This document shows positions 1 through 10,794 of a stretch of 64,000 bases of DNA, piece by piece. Source of the DNA: Endotrypanum monterogeii (taxonomy: Eukaryota > Euglenozoa > Kinetoplastea > Trypanosomatida > Trypanosomatidae). Every line of letters begins with the position of its first letter. Position 1 is the first letter of the stretch. The stretch covers positions 130,956 through 194,955 of the forward strand of contig CM007348.1 of the NCBI GenBank assembly GCA_000333855.2. Reading direction: 5' to 3'. The notes under the pieces were generated by a model, which saw only the letters and a program-made list of their open reading frames with translations, searched no databases and had not been told where the DNA came from. The position numbers and the translations under genes are program-made.

Positions 1-28
1 CCTACACCACCTCCCTTCGTCTTTCTAG

Positions 29-62
<34 letters not shown>

Positions 63-294
63 CGCAAAAAAAAAAAAAAAATGTGTACATCTCCTAGAAA
101 AGATGCGTGAGGATAAAACGAAAGAGCCCCAACGGCAACAACAAAAGGAATGGGGTAAAGGAGATCGCGGGGAGGGGAAGGTGTGGCGCGCATGTTCACA
201 AACAAAGACATCGGGACAAGGGCGAGAAAAAGAACGGAGCAGTCGCACACAGTCGTACGAGCCAAGTAATGAATGCGCGCTCCACGTCAGCTTT
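1..294. other. Intergenic, 3' flank of SEC13
   Basis: Non-coding on both strands as far as can be seen. It holds a (TA)n tract at 29-57 and an A-run at 66-80, followed by purine-rich sequence. It should contain the 3' UTR of the minus-strand SEC13 gene. Confidence 0.6.
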
Positions 295-1374
295 TTAGAG
301 GGTGGGATTCTCAAGCTCACTCACCACACGCCATGCCCCATTGTTGTTTGTCTCCTTCCACATGGCCACTGTGCCGTCGGCATAGGACACCAACAGAAAC
401 GTGCCGACAAGAGACCACGAGAGCTTTGTGACACTCTCCCCGGGAGTGCCGTGAGGCGGGGGAAGAAGACGACACTGCCAGGGGTTCGAGGCAGGCCCGT
501 CTTGGACCCATACCGCCACCAGCCCATCTTCTGAACCAGCTGAAATATATGTGTATGGCAAGCCCAGGTTGGGTGCCCAACACACCTCTCGCCACGCTGG
601 GGTACTCGGTGCCTCAGGCGCGCCTAGCTCTATCGAAGTCCAGAAAGACTCGAGCGGCGCGTCATTGCCCTCCTCCCCCGGTGGGCGGGTAAAGGAGTGG
701 GACCAGAGCTTCACAACCTGGCCACCCCCGCACGTCACCAAACGCGGTGGTGATAGCGGCATCGGTGGCGCATTCTCTGGAGTATTACCGATGTCCTTCT
801 CCAGTGGCGTCATCAGAAGCGCTCCGGGCGGAAAGAATGGAGCGAAAGAAAGGCTGCAACAACCGCGCGGATGGCTCTCGAATGAGTGGATATCCCACGT
901 GCCATCTGGCCCACCAGTGAAGACGACCACCATCCCATCCGCACAGCCGACAGCAAAGAGTTTTCCATATTCCTGCGGAGCCCACGCCACACACCAGCCT
1001 GAGGCAGCCAAGGTGTAGTGATAAATTTTTCGATACTGCGCATCGTTACCCACATCGCACCAGAGAGCCACCTCGTTGGTGGGCTCAGTACAGGTGACGA
1101 TGGCTGCCGTGTAGAACACAGGAGGGGCCCAAGCCACACACGTCACCGTCGCTGCCTGTTCTTCACCACCGCACTGTAGCACCGCTACTTGGTTCCACGT
1201 AGAGGGCTGTGTCCCGCCTTTGTACTGCGACACCTCCTGGGAGGAAGACGGAACGGACTCATAAACTCGAACAGTGCCATCGCCACTCGCCGTCGCCAGG
1301 TGACGCCCATTCGCATCCGCTGAAATGTCTGTCACCGGTGCCGTGTGACCCGTCTCGAGTAACGTGTCACTCAT
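295..1374 (-). CDS. SEC13: SEC13 homologue (WD40, COPII coat/nuclear pore)
   Basis: A 359-residue WD40 protein matching the SEC13 family. SEC13 pairs with SEC31 in the outer COPII coat at ER exit sites and with a NUP145C/NUP96-type nucleoporin in the pore Y-complex. Six WD blades are visible at about residues 7-39, 75-106, 125-153, 170-225, 258-290 and 312-340; SEC13 is an open six-blade propeller completed by its partner. Diagnostic signatures are TCGGGQVVKLW (blade 4), WREVCWAPNLGLP and SEDGLVAVW (blade 5) and a final MWKETNNNGAW segment, all close to known SEC13 sequences. Blade 4 carries a Pro-rich insert (about 183-210) not present in yeast or human SEC13. The ATG at 1374 is chosen because upstream codons lack ATG and homology starts at once. 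It is the most distal gene of the minus-strand unit seen here. Confidence 0.92.
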   Translation of the reverse strand: MSDTLLETGHTAPVTDISADANGRHLATASGDGTVRVYESVPSSSQEVSQYKGGTQPSTWNQVAVLQCGGEEQAATVTCVAWAPPVFYTAAIVTCTEPTNEVALWCDVGNDAQYRKIYHYTLAASGWCVAWAPQEYGKLFAVGCADGMVVVFTGGPDGTWDIHSFESHPRGCCSLSFAPFFPPGALLMTPLEKDIGNTPENAPPMPLSPPRLVTCGGGQVVKLWSHSFTRPPGEEGNDAPLESFWTSIELGAPEAPSTPAWREVCWAPNLGLPYTYISAGSEDGLVAVWVQDGPASNPWQCRLLPPPHGTPGESVTKLSWSLVGTFLLVSYADGTVAMWKETNNNGAWRVVSELENPTL

Positions 1375-2322
1375 TGACCTCTGTCCGTAGCGCGGAGGTC
1401 CAAATATATTAAAAACCCTAAGAACCAATCGTAGAAAATTACCAAGGTACTTGTTGCTCTGCGTTTGTATGTGTATGTGTGTATGGCGTGCGTTCAAGTC
1501 ACAAAAAAAGTGGGCAGGGGGGGGGGGGGGCTAAGGGAAGAGTCAGCGAGGAGATTAGAGAATCAAAAGACGAGGATTGGCACACTGATGAAACACCCAA
1601 CAGCGGTAAAGTACCTGGAACATGCCTCGGTGACACGACATGCCCTGAACCGGGAAAGCCAGTGATACTCCCCCCCCCCCGCCCACCCCACGCAGGTGAA
1701 CACCTTATATATATATATATATATATAATTTTTTTTTCCGCATCACTTGTATTGGAAGAGGCGAGCGCAACCCTCTTCACCGCATGAGTCACTCGTGAGA
1801 GAGTTCTAGTCTAATGCGCAGTTACACGCCACCCCCGCAGTGATCTCTGACGATCTTCAACTGGGGCTGCTACCTGTGAGGTGTATATTTTTTTTTGTTT
1901 GCTTGCTTCCGCTTTGCCTCGATCCGATAAATACAGATGCGCGTTGATGGACTCCTTCCCACGTGTAGAAAAAAGCGTAACACAGGCACTATACAGACGA
2001 GAATGTGATTCTGCTAAGCGGCCCATGATGAGGGCATTCCCCTGACGTAAAAGTGTGACAGCGCGTCCACGTACGAGAAGCAGTTGAAGAGAAAACGAAG
2101 AGAATACGCGATGCGCAAGTGTGCTTTCCTGCAGACGAGAACCATCTGCAAAGACAAGAAGACACGCAGGGCGATCAAGGCTTCAGTGCGTCAACAGGCG
2201 CAACAGCTTTGTCTATCATCATCCAAGTGGTCTAATCAGCAATAGAACCACGAGAATAGGTAGAGTCGTAATTTTTTTTTTTCATGTGAGAAGACCTCCT
2301 GAAGATGAGGTGGGTAGGCGTC
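1375..2322. other. Intergenic region with homopolymer tracts
   Basis: No gene recognised. Contains a 14-G run (1517-1530), a C-run (1670-1680), a (TA)n tract (1706-1727) and a T-run just after it. It should carry the 5' UTR of SEC13 and the 3' UTR of the next minus-strand gene. Confidence 0.55.
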
Positions 2323-3348
2323 TCAGTGTCTACTAGAGACCAGTGCTGTAGAGTGATTGTTCATCCAAAGGTCAACGCGGCGCTTCGCAAAAATTATATA
2401 CTTCTGCATGTGCACCCATCCACTTCCGCGGTGAGCTCTTCCGAGCGAATCGAACGCGATGATCGCAGCAAACGTGATCACGAATGCAACGACACTCCAA
2501 AACCACACGTAGGCGTCGGACAGAATACCGCTGCCCAGACAGCGATAAACCAGGCGATACGCGCCATACGCCGGTATGCAAACAAGACAGAGGAACATGC
2601 TATAAAAAAGAATCACAAAATCGCACGAGAAGGGAACGAGGGCAACGTTGTGCTTGCAGCGAGAAAACCGGGTTGCCTCGTACCAGTCGGCAAGATATAG
2701 ACGGTGTGACTTGACGGCACGCAACTTCGGGTGCATCTCGATAAGGGTCGACAGGGCCTGAACAGATAACTCGTTGCGCCAGCTGCGTGGCGGATCATCG
2801 AGGCTATAGGTCTCCATCACGTCGGCATGCTTACACGCCATCATGACGCGATGAACGGCAACGGGATCTTTCCACCCCTCTAGGGTCACCTCGCGCAGAT
2901 GATGACATCGGCTAAGGGGGCCCACGAGCTGCGGCGCCATCGGCTCGCAGTGACGCGAAAAATAAACGTACTCCACCCCGGGGTTCCAGCGGAAGAGCGG
3001 CTCCATGAGACGCGCATCGAGCGCATCGAAGGGCTCCCCGCTGCAGGAATGGGGTACAATTATGTTCTTGCACCCGCGCTCTGTACCGAATGCCCATACA
3101 CCGCGCAGACGACTCCGCAGTGACGGCAAAAAGTACGCTGTGTTAACAATGCAAGTGGGTTGCTCAGGGAAGCCGAACAGAGACGGGTTGAGGGCGGCGT
3201 AGCCCAACATCTTTTGAATGTCATTGATGCGCCAGTGGTGCAAAGGCATCGTGCGGAAAAATCCGCGATAAAGCGGTAAATACTCTGTGCGCCGTCGCCG
3301 CTCTGTGAAGGGGTTGTAGAACCGTGGCCTCCATCGACGCGGCTCCAT
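2323..3348 (-). CDS. Hypothetical protein with two C-terminal membrane segments
   Basis: I do not recognise this 341-residue protein. The N-terminus is very basic and tryptophan/arginine-rich (MEPRRWRPRFYNP, then a run of arginines near residues 17-20). The middle (about 85-215) reads as a soluble domain with spaced leucines and paired phrases such as LREVTLEGW, suggestive of irregular leucine-rich-repeat-like packing, but no family is clear. Two hydrophobic helices follow at about 235-262 and 278-299, with a short loop between them and a basic tail, so a membrane anchor with both ends on the same side is likely. The ATG at 3348 is used; the open frame continues upstream but without an ATG and with low-complexity sequence. 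A basic N-terminus plus C-terminal membrane pair would fit a mitochondrial or ER membrane protein, but that is inference. Confidence 0.6.
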   Translation of the reverse strand: MEPRRWRPRFYNPFTERRRRTEYLPLYRGFFRTMPLHHWRINDIQKMLGYAALNPSLFGFPEQPTCIVNTAYFLPSLRSRLRGVWAFGTERGCKNIIVPHSCSGEPFDALDARLMEPLFRWNPGVEYVYFSRHCEPMAPQLVGPLSRCHHLREVTLEGWKDPVAVHRVMMACKHADVMETYSLDDPPRSWRNELSVQALSTLIEMHPKLRAVKSHRLYLADWYEATRFSRCKHNVALVPFSCDFVILFYSMFLCLVCIPAYGAYRLVYRCLGSGILSDAYVWFWSVVAFVITFAAIIAFDSLGRAHRGSGWVHMQKYIIFAKRRVDLWMNNHSTALVSSRH

Positions 3349-3721
3349 CCTTCTCGCACAGCAAGAAGACTGCAGCAAACAAAGGGACCCGGGAAATGGC
3401 ACAATAACTGCACGTGATCTTAGCCACGCAAAAACGAAGCGGGAAGCGGTGGGGAGAAAAAAAAGAGGGGGGGACAGCGGACAATAATCGCAACAGAAAT
3501 ACGGTGAGGCTCTCTTTCTCGTGGACGCGAGGGAAAAGGACGTGCGCTCGCAGTGGTCAACAGCAGCACAGGCTCGTTGCAATCGCCCGCACGAATATCC
3601 ACCTACTACGCTTTGTTTTGCTTTTGAAACAGAACAAGCGTACAACGAAGTCTACACGAAGAGGGGAGGAAAGCAAGCTCTCCCAACCGTAGCGGAGACC
3701 TACGCTCCGTAGATATATAAA

Positions 3722-3761
<40 letters not shown>

Positions 3762-4530
3762 CATATACGCGTGAGAAAGTGAGTTTACATCGAAACAGTC
3801 GATTAACTGGTATGGGAAGATATGTGCATGAGACGACAAGGAGGAGCGGGAGGATGAACACGTTCAGAGTGGGCAAGGAAGGGAGGGGGTATTCTGTTTT
3901 TGTTAGCATCCAGGTAGATCTTTCTTTTACGGCTCACTCGGGTACATGGTGCATGGGGGAGGGACTCAAGAGGAGGCGGAGGAAGGGGTGGAGGCTACAC
4001 TGGGGAATGAAAGAATCAGGATGTCTGTCCCGTGTCGCTGCCTGTGTGTATGTGTGATCTCTGCTGGAGTGTCACTGGACGAGACCCGAACTCTTGAGTT
4101 CCCGCGGCTCTTTGCAAACAAAGTATCCTCTCGCCCCCCTCCCCATCCGCATGAGGGGGGGGGACAAGGGACGGAAAATCAAAGAACAAAGAGACTGTCA
4201 AGAAACACGGCGATGCACAATACGACAGACGTAAACGGAAAAGGAAAAGCTCCAAAGGGGAGAGAAATGTCTGTGTGCCAGGAGGGAAATAAAGCTCTAC
4301 CTCTCGGATCGGTGTATGTGAGCATACATACACATTGCGGAGCAGGTATGTAAACTCTTTTTTTCCGAATCCGCACTAGAAGTAGATACGAATCCAAAGC
4401 CACCACCCCCCTCCCCCCTCTCCTCTTCCTATCCCTCCCTCACGCACTTACGCGGGCAGTTCCCCTCCACCAGCCACCACACGTCGTTTCTCACACTAGA
4501 AGCACATGCGTTGCGCGCCTCTGATGGAGT
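3349..4530. other. Intergenic region
   Basis: No gene recognised. A (TA)n tract lies at 3728-3758 with degenerate TACATA on both sides; the remainder is purine-rich (about 3820-4010) and then C/T-rich (about 4400-4490). Confidence 0.5.
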
Positions 4531-5997
4531 TCAATCCAGCAAAGGCCACAAAGGAAACTGGCTTCGATAAAACTTGTCGACTTCTCGGAAATGCACCAAT
4601 CGCACGTCGAGCGGTACGCCGAGTGCGGAGACTCGGTGCATCGCCGACGCTATCCCCGACGCAATCCACTCTGCATTGTTACCAAAGACACCACCGCCCA
4701 CCTTGGTGAGAAAAATGGGCGGTATAGATAGAGACAGTGTTTCGGGCAGGGACGCTTCAGCGAGGCTGGCCTGAGGCTCCAAATGACGAAGGGTATGTTG
4801 CACGCCAGCCAAGAGGGTGGCCTCGTAGGTTCCGCGCAGGACGATGCGTGAAAGAGTGGAGATGCCGCTCCACTCAAGCGGTGAATAGCAACTCTGCGAC
4901 TGTAAGCTTAAAGCACTGCTGTAGATTTGGGTAACACTACAGACCTCCACCTCGGGCACTCCATCTGTGCCCCAAGCGCACACCTCTGTTTTCAATGCTC
5001 GATCACCGAATAGAGGTTTCACACCAGGAGAGTCAACGGGTATATTGTGCAGAGGCAGTGTCACGGTCGCGTCCTCCACGACCCCGACGCGAAGGCACGA
5101 TATCAGCTCCTCCTCCACGTCTGCGATTGAAATTCCCTCAGAGGCTGCGATGTGCTCTAACCGGTTTGTCAGCGATGCGATTTGTGGTTCGTGAAAGAAG
5201 TATCCGTTGCGGATCTTAAAAAAATGCTCTCTTCTCAGCGCTGGCACTTCTGGAGATGCAGACCCAACTGCGTCCGCGGCGACGGTGGAGCTGCCACTGC
5301 TGCGTTCCCGGGTGAGGTAATCGATGAGGTCGTCTAATACATTTACCTGCCGATCTGCTCGCTGTCCACGGGCAGCTTCATCAGGATCCTCCACCCCAGA
5401 AGCATCAGCACTGGCACTTGAAAAAAAGTGTGGATGTAGTAGATAGTTGCGATAAGCAGTGCCGGCCAGGCACGCCAAGGCACACGCCGGCCCCTGAGTT
5501 CGATCGTAAATGTAGTGTCGCACCCCGTCCTCGGGAGTCACCGCTGATGAAGCGAACTCAAGCAAATTCAGCTGACTGGCTGCCTGGAAGAGCCCATCGG
5601 CGACGCTGTTGTGCAGGTGCCCGGCCTCTCCCGTCATGTGTGCACACCTCACAGGAAACGGAGCGCTTGGCAGCTTACGGGCGACTCTGTCATGATACGC
5701 TGCCTTGGCAAGCAGCCCTGGGTGCTTTAGCTCAAACGTGCGCACAGCCTCTGCAGCTGCCACCCGCATCTCTGCAACAGTTGGTGTCGAATGCCAGCCA
5801 CTACTGATGAGGTTGTCGCCTGAGACATGAGGATGGTAGAACAAGGCTCGCTCCTTGACAACGCGGCGTTGACCTCTCGACGGGTTGGAGTGTTGTGCCT
5901 CGAAGGTGCACCTCTGCATCAGAGAATGCCGCGTTTCGGCATAACTTCCCTCAGTAAATCCGAAGATCGCCTCGAAAAAGCGCTCGCCGATGGGCAT
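4531..5997 (-). CDS. Conserved protein with VGGGVFGN and DRTQGPACALA motifs
   Basis: A 488-residue soluble protein. Three blocks stand out: an ASQLNLLEF...TPEDGV stretch followed by DRTQGPACALACLAGTAYRNY (about 139-185), VTQIYSSALSL (about 355-365), and FLTKVGGGVFGNNAEWI (about 429-445). From memory, these blocks resemble a widespread but uncharacterised family found in bacteria, algae and protists. The Gly-rich GGGVFGN loop recalls the nucleotide-binding loop of macro/PARG-type ADP-ribose-processing domains, so ADP-ribose chemistry is possible; this is inference and could not be tested here. Low-complexity inserts (about 192-215 and 233-250) separate the blocks, as is common in trypanosomatids. 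The start at 5997 is the only nearby ATG and is followed by good coding sequence. No signal peptide or membrane segment is seen. Confidence 0.75.
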   Translation of the reverse strand: MPIGERFFEAIFGFTEGSYAETRHSLMQRCTFEAQHSNPSRGQRRVVKERALFYHPHVSGDNLISSGWHSTPTVAEMRVAAAEAVRTFELKHPGLLAKAAYHDRVARKLPSAPFPVRCAHMTGEAGHLHNSVADGLFQAASQLNLLEFASSAVTPEDGVRHYIYDRTQGPACALACLAGTAYRNYLLHPHFFSSASADASGVEDPDEAARGQRADRQVNVLDDLIDYLTRERSSGSSTVAADAVGSASPEVPALRREHFFKIRNGYFFHEPQIASLTNRLEHIAASEGISIADVEEELISCLRVGVVEDATVTLPLHNIPVDSPGVKPLFGDRALKTEVCAWGTDGVPEVEVCSVTQIYSSALSLQSQSCYSPLEWSGISTLSRIVLRGTYEATLLAGVQHTLRHLEPQASLAEASLPETLSLSIPPIFLTKVGGGVFGNNAEWIASGIASAMHRVSALGVPLDVRLVHFREVDKFYRSQFPLWPLLD

Positions 5998-6293
5998 TTA
6001 TCGGTACGCCCCGTGCACCACTTTTTCTTTTTCTTCCCCCGAAGAGTTTGTATGCAGAAGAGATCGATTACCTCGCCTTTCCCCCCCTCCGGTGTACTTC
6101 TTCAGGCGATGTCGCTGATGTTGTCAAGGCTGCTTTGGGGGGGGGGACCGACACGAGAGACGTTAAGCGAGTCAGGAAAAAAAAAAAAAACGAAGAGTGG
6201 AAAAGAGGAAACTAGAAATACCATAACATTCCTTCGTCCACCTCCCCACACCCAACATGAAAGGTGACGATAACTATACTCGTTAGGAAGCGA

Positions 6294-6324
<31 letters not shown>

Positions 6325-7220
6325 GAGGTGATACCTCACGCAGCAAAAGCACTGAGTGCCGTATCCGAGTCGATTGTTACCTACCCATAGCACGTGTACG
6401 AAATGAATGCAACCTGACTCACCTGTTCTTTTCGAATGACTTGACTCAACATGAGAAAAGAAGCTCAAGGGAGAATGGACTTCACTGTCAGAGGGCTTCT
6501 CTTTTTGCCTGTGTACGATCTCGATGGCGGCAGCGGGGAGCAGAGGGGGGGGGGGAGGGAGGGAGGGAGGGAGGGAGGGTAGAATGGGTAATCAGCACCA
6601 CGTAAATGAGCGGCTGGAAGGGGAAAAAAAAAGAGATGAACAGGGAGAAAAATACGCAGTCGCTAATACGCCCGCCACCACCGCCCCCTCCCCCAGCGAG
6701 GAAGGGAGAAAAAATCTCACGGTATTTCTCCAAGAACAAAGGGCTTTTGTGTAAAGAAGACACACACATAAAGGATCTGTCCATGAGCTAGTCATCATCT
6801 TTGTGTGTGTGTGTGTATTTCTTACTATTATAGTGCGTCTTTATTCATGGGGGAATTCCATGCACTGCCCACGTGTCAGTGAGAAGGGACGCGCGACCCC
6901 GTTGAATCCAAATGCGTGAGTGGCACTCAAGTAAAATACTAAGGGGGCAGTTTGCATGAGCAATGCGTCTATTCACAGGCGCACTCACACAGAGAAAGAC
7001 GCATTTTCGCTATGTCCTCGGTCGTGTGCGTCCCTTCTTCCCTCCATCGCTTGCTACCTGTTCAACTTGATGATAGCCTGGATATACTCACCATCGTTTT
7101 CTCGTAGCCGCATGAACGCGTTGTGACAAAAAAAAAAAAAACAATGAATGTGTTAAATTTTACCGTGTTAACCGTTCATACGCACACATACACAGTGCAC
7201 CTGTCTCACACTATCTGGGC
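5998..7220. other. Intergenic region with (TA)n and GGGA repeats
   Basis: No gene recognised. Contains an A-run (about 6177-6190), (TA)n at 6294-6321, a GGGA tandem tract (about 6546-6579), pyrimidine/purine runs and another A-run (about 7128-7141). Confidence 0.5.
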
Positions 7221-7922
7221 CTACTCAATACCCTCCACGGAAGTAGATCCGAGCATATCCTTACTAGTTGTTGCTTTCGATGGACCAGAAGAAAGAAGCG
7301 TCTGGCTCGCCTCTTGGACACTCTTTTTCAGATTCGACTGGGGTGTCGCTGGGACCTTACGCTCTGGCGAGGCCTTGGCTTTCTCGCTTGGCTTCCCATC
7401 CCACGTGTCCCTCTCCCCCTCGTCTCCTGCATCCTCGGCGAGGTCGACGCTCACGTAAGCATCGCTGGGCGGCACGTAAGTGTCAAGCGTATCATCGCGA
7501 CTTATGAGCAACGACTCCATCTCGTTGTACTGTTTTTCGTAGATGATTTGCAGAGCAGTCTTTCCCATAACGTTCCGCTCAGCCGGCCTCCATCCTCGCG
7601 CTGTAAGCGCCTCCGCCGCGGCTACGCGGTTGTTCAGTGCAGCGAAGTGCAACGCAGTGTTACCCTCGTCATTTGGGATATTTGGCTGGGGATTAAACTG
7701 AAAAAGCATCTCTAAAATCGCCATGTGGCCATTCGCAGCCGCCATGTGCACTGCTGTGCGTCCCTGCTCATCCCGCGCATCGATGTCACTCGGATTCTTC
7801 TCCAGGTACACCCTCAACAAATCTAGATCACCGTCCTCGTTGTACCGCGCACAGTCGAGGAATGCATCCACGTCCGTAAGCGGCTCGCGAAACTCCGATT
7901 CTGGCTCGTAGTAGGGCTCCAT
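7221..7922 (-). CDS. Ankyrin-repeat protein (Yar1-like)
   Basis: A 233-residue protein starting MEPYYEPESEF with an acidic head. Three ankyrin repeats follow at about residues 30-130: DEQGRTAVHMAAANGHMAILE, then NDEGNTALHFAALNNRVAAAE, then VMGKTALQIIYEKQYNEMESLL. They are preceded by an ARYNEDGDLDLLRVYLEK helix pair. The C-terminal third is low-complexity, Ser/Lys/Glu-rich and probably disordered. Short size, a few ankyrin repeats close to the N-terminus and an acidic tail-like region are also the plan of yeast Yar1, the chaperone of ribosomal protein S3; that match is a suggestion only, since ankyrin repeats are generic. The ATG at 7922 is chosen because the upstream codons (with a proline run) have no convincing coding character. 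Confidence 0.78.
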   Translation of the reverse strand: MEPYYEPESEFREPLTDVDAFLDCARYNEDGDLDLLRVYLEKNPSDIDARDEQGRTAVHMAAANGHMAILEMLFQFNPQPNIPNDEGNTALHFAALNNRVAAAEALTARGWRPAERNVMGKTALQIIYEKQYNEMESLLISRDDTLDTYVPPSDAYVSVDLAEDAGDEGERDTWDGKPSEKAKASPERKVPATPQSNLKKSVQEASQTLLSSGPSKATTSKDMLGSTSVEGIE

Positions 7923-10020
7923 TCTCTCATGTATTTCGCGCTCAGACCTTCTCTTCACCAAGTCGCCGCCGCAGATGCCGTCGTGTCTTCTGTTCGGGGG
8001 GGGGGGAATTAGGGCACCAGTCGGACCTGTGAACAATTCAGGTAGGCGTGTAGTGATGGATATATATACAAACATATATACGAGCAGTAAGAAAGGGGTG
8101 AAGAAAACGAAATTGTATCAAGAAAAAAAAATGTTGATACATAAAGGTGAATTATATGTGCAAAGCGCATGTCACACGCGAACATCTTCATGTAACCTGG
8201 TCTACCAATCACACTGCGGAGCCCGCACATGTGTGTGGGTGGGTGTGCTCTGAATACTCATGCCAGAAAAGAGGAAAGCCTTGAGCTCGCTTTGACAACC
8301 TCACATATTCTGTACCCAATGCTCCCAAAAGGGGGAGGACATAGAAAGATCTCCACTGCGACGCAGACAGGAGGGAAGAGGGCAAGAGAGAGAGAGGCCT
8401 CCCTCGTTTCAAAAACAAGCGATGCTAGAGAACAGGGGAGGGGGGGAGGGAGGGAAGGAAACACCTGCACCCCCACCCCCGTCTAGCTGACAAAGCGCCG
8501 GAGCAGTCTCCTCCCCTTTTCTCCACGGATATGTCAATCAAGAGATAGTCAACGTGTCCAACACGCTTTCCACACAGGCGCCCATGTGTACCGCACAGAG
8601 AGGGGAACCACACTGGAGGTCACCTGGCCCCCTCCCCCTCTTATTGTGTGAATGTAGGTGTGCCATATATTCTTCCCATCATCTGTCCCGGTTCGCTGGG
8701 CTGCGTTGAAGATAACTTGGCGGGGGTGGAGGATTGCGGCGGGATGGGGGGAGATGATACATTTCATTGTCCTCCACATGATCGACATACAAAAAAAAAA
8801 AAACTCAAAAGAGAAACAGAGAAGGGCCAAATACACACAGACACACATACACACATACACACACACACAAAACATACAAACAGTACACACCTGTGGCACA
8901 TACACAAACACAGAGATAGAAAGAAGCAGGCAGAGACATAAACATGTACAGAGTGGATTGCATAAACCGAGAGGCAAGACCATTATAATAGACATCGTTG
9001 CCGTGATCGAGCAAACGCCCCGACCGAGCCAAACACAGACATATGCACGTAAAAATAAGAAAGAGAGAGAAAGTAGAGCACAGCAATTATCGAACATAAA
9101 ACGAGCGCCATCCCTATATATATAATAAATAAATAAATAATCATGCAGAGAGAGCACAACACCTGCTGCATTGCTCCCCTCACCTTTCGCCACCCCTTCC
9201 CACCTTCAACCACCCTCTCTCATCGCTGTTCCCAGCACCCACATTTTATTCAGGAAGTCCGAACAGCACACAGACATGACAAGACAAAGGGAATAGATTT
9301 CCGTGCTAAGAAAAAAAAAAGAGGTGCAATATTAAGCAGCACCCATAAAATCCGACAGCCTTCGGATACAACTACGCCACCCCACCTCCATCTCTGTTGC
9401 CCAGACTCGCATCTGGGGGCACTTATCTGTGTACCGTGCCATTCCACTTGTTTTGGCCCTCCTGCCCTGCTCCTCCCTCTGTCTCCAAAGCCCATGCTTA
9501 GCGCCTCCCCCACATATTTGGTAACTCGCCTTCGCAGCACCAAAAGAAAAAAGGGGAGAGAGATACGGATAGGGAAGTGACGAGGATATGTCTGCTTTGA
9601 AAGCGCTTCTTCATTGGGGAAATCACCCTGAGAGAGACAGGAAAACAGTCGAGCCAGTCACCAAAAAAAAATAATAAAATAATTCAGCGGATGCACTACG
9701 GAAAGGGGAAAATGATGTTCTGCCTGTTCAACTCGATTTCTCGGAGAGATGAATGCAAACTCGTGTGTGTGTGTGTGTTTTATTGTGTGTGTAAGTGTAG
9801 CTCTATATATAAAAAAAAAAAATATATATATATATTAATGTATATATTTGCAAAGCTTTTGTTCCCCACACCAAAGGAGAGCCACACGCCTACACAGCGA
9901 CCTCGCGTCTAAAAAAAAAAAAACTGTATCAAAGTAAAGAACGAACCTCCTCGTCAAACCAGCCCTAACCAATGACACCGCTGTGGGGTACATCAAGCAA
10001 ACATATATTTTAGAAAACAC

Positions 10021-10053
<33 letters not shown>

Positions 10054-10188
10054 TGAAATATAAAACAAGAAAAAAAATCTCGATCACAGAGCTGTTCCGG
10101 AGATGAGCAGTAGCACAACATGTGGCAGGAGACCACCACCATGAAGAGAGAAGCCACAGGGATATCTCCTGTTTCCTTCTCTCCCCCC

Positions 10189-10246
<58 letters not shown>

Positions 10247-10794
10247 TTATGTGTTTGGATATCCATGCTGTTATAAAAAGATACACCAGACACCATCTGA
10301 AACACTTGCGACACACACACACGCACACGCGAGTGAAGGAACGAGAAAATGAACAGAGCAACAAGCAAATACGTAAATAAAGGGGGGAAACAAGGACCAG
10401 AGCAGCAACAACTGGAAATAAAGTATTTGTTTTTTTTTCAAATCGAAGAGAGGGAGAAAGAAAGGTGAAAGAGGGGGGGAGGTGAAGCTGGAAGCACACA
10501 AATGCATTCACGCGCACCAGTAAAGCAGCACTAGCGACAAGAAAATTAAAAGGCACAACAACGCCTTAACAGTGTGCAGCCAGGAGGAGAGAGGAGGTCG
10601 AAAAATCGGAAATGAAATGAGCGCAATCTGCAAAGGCATCTCCAGTATTCTGAAGCAGCAGGACACAGAACACGCGCAGACGAACAGACAAGACGGCATC
10701 CCCATCTCCCCCTCCCCCTTTTTTTTAGGTTGACATCCTCCCTCTTCCTCCCTCTCTTTCTCTACCCCCCCCCCTCTTCCTTTTGCCCGCTTCT
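7923..10794. other. Long intergenic region (2.9 kb), repeat-rich
   Basis: No gene recognised on either strand; open frames here consist of translated simple repeats. Contents include a G-run near 8000, CA-rich sequence at about 8838-8870, an A-run at about 8791-8803, (TA)n near 9823-9837, (CA)n at about 10018-10052, and a joined (TA)n-(GT)n tract at 10192-10245. Confidence 0.5.
10192..10245. repeat. Compound microsatellite (TA)n-(GT)n
   Basis: About 29 bases of alternating T/A run directly into about 25 bases of alternating G/T. Alternating purine-pyrimidine DNA of this kind can form cruciform or Z-DNA. The same TA-to-TG junction recurs at 16959-16999 and 27862-27908. Confidence 0.9.

Noticed and set aside
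6546..6579. GGGA tandem tract as a possible telomere-like or CRISPR-type array
   Set aside because: Unit is four bases without spacers and lacks the GGGTTA telomere unit; it is a simple repeat.
8549..9193. A 214-codon minus-strand open frame
   Set aside because: Made of translated CA/GT and TA repeats, with no domain and improbable composition.
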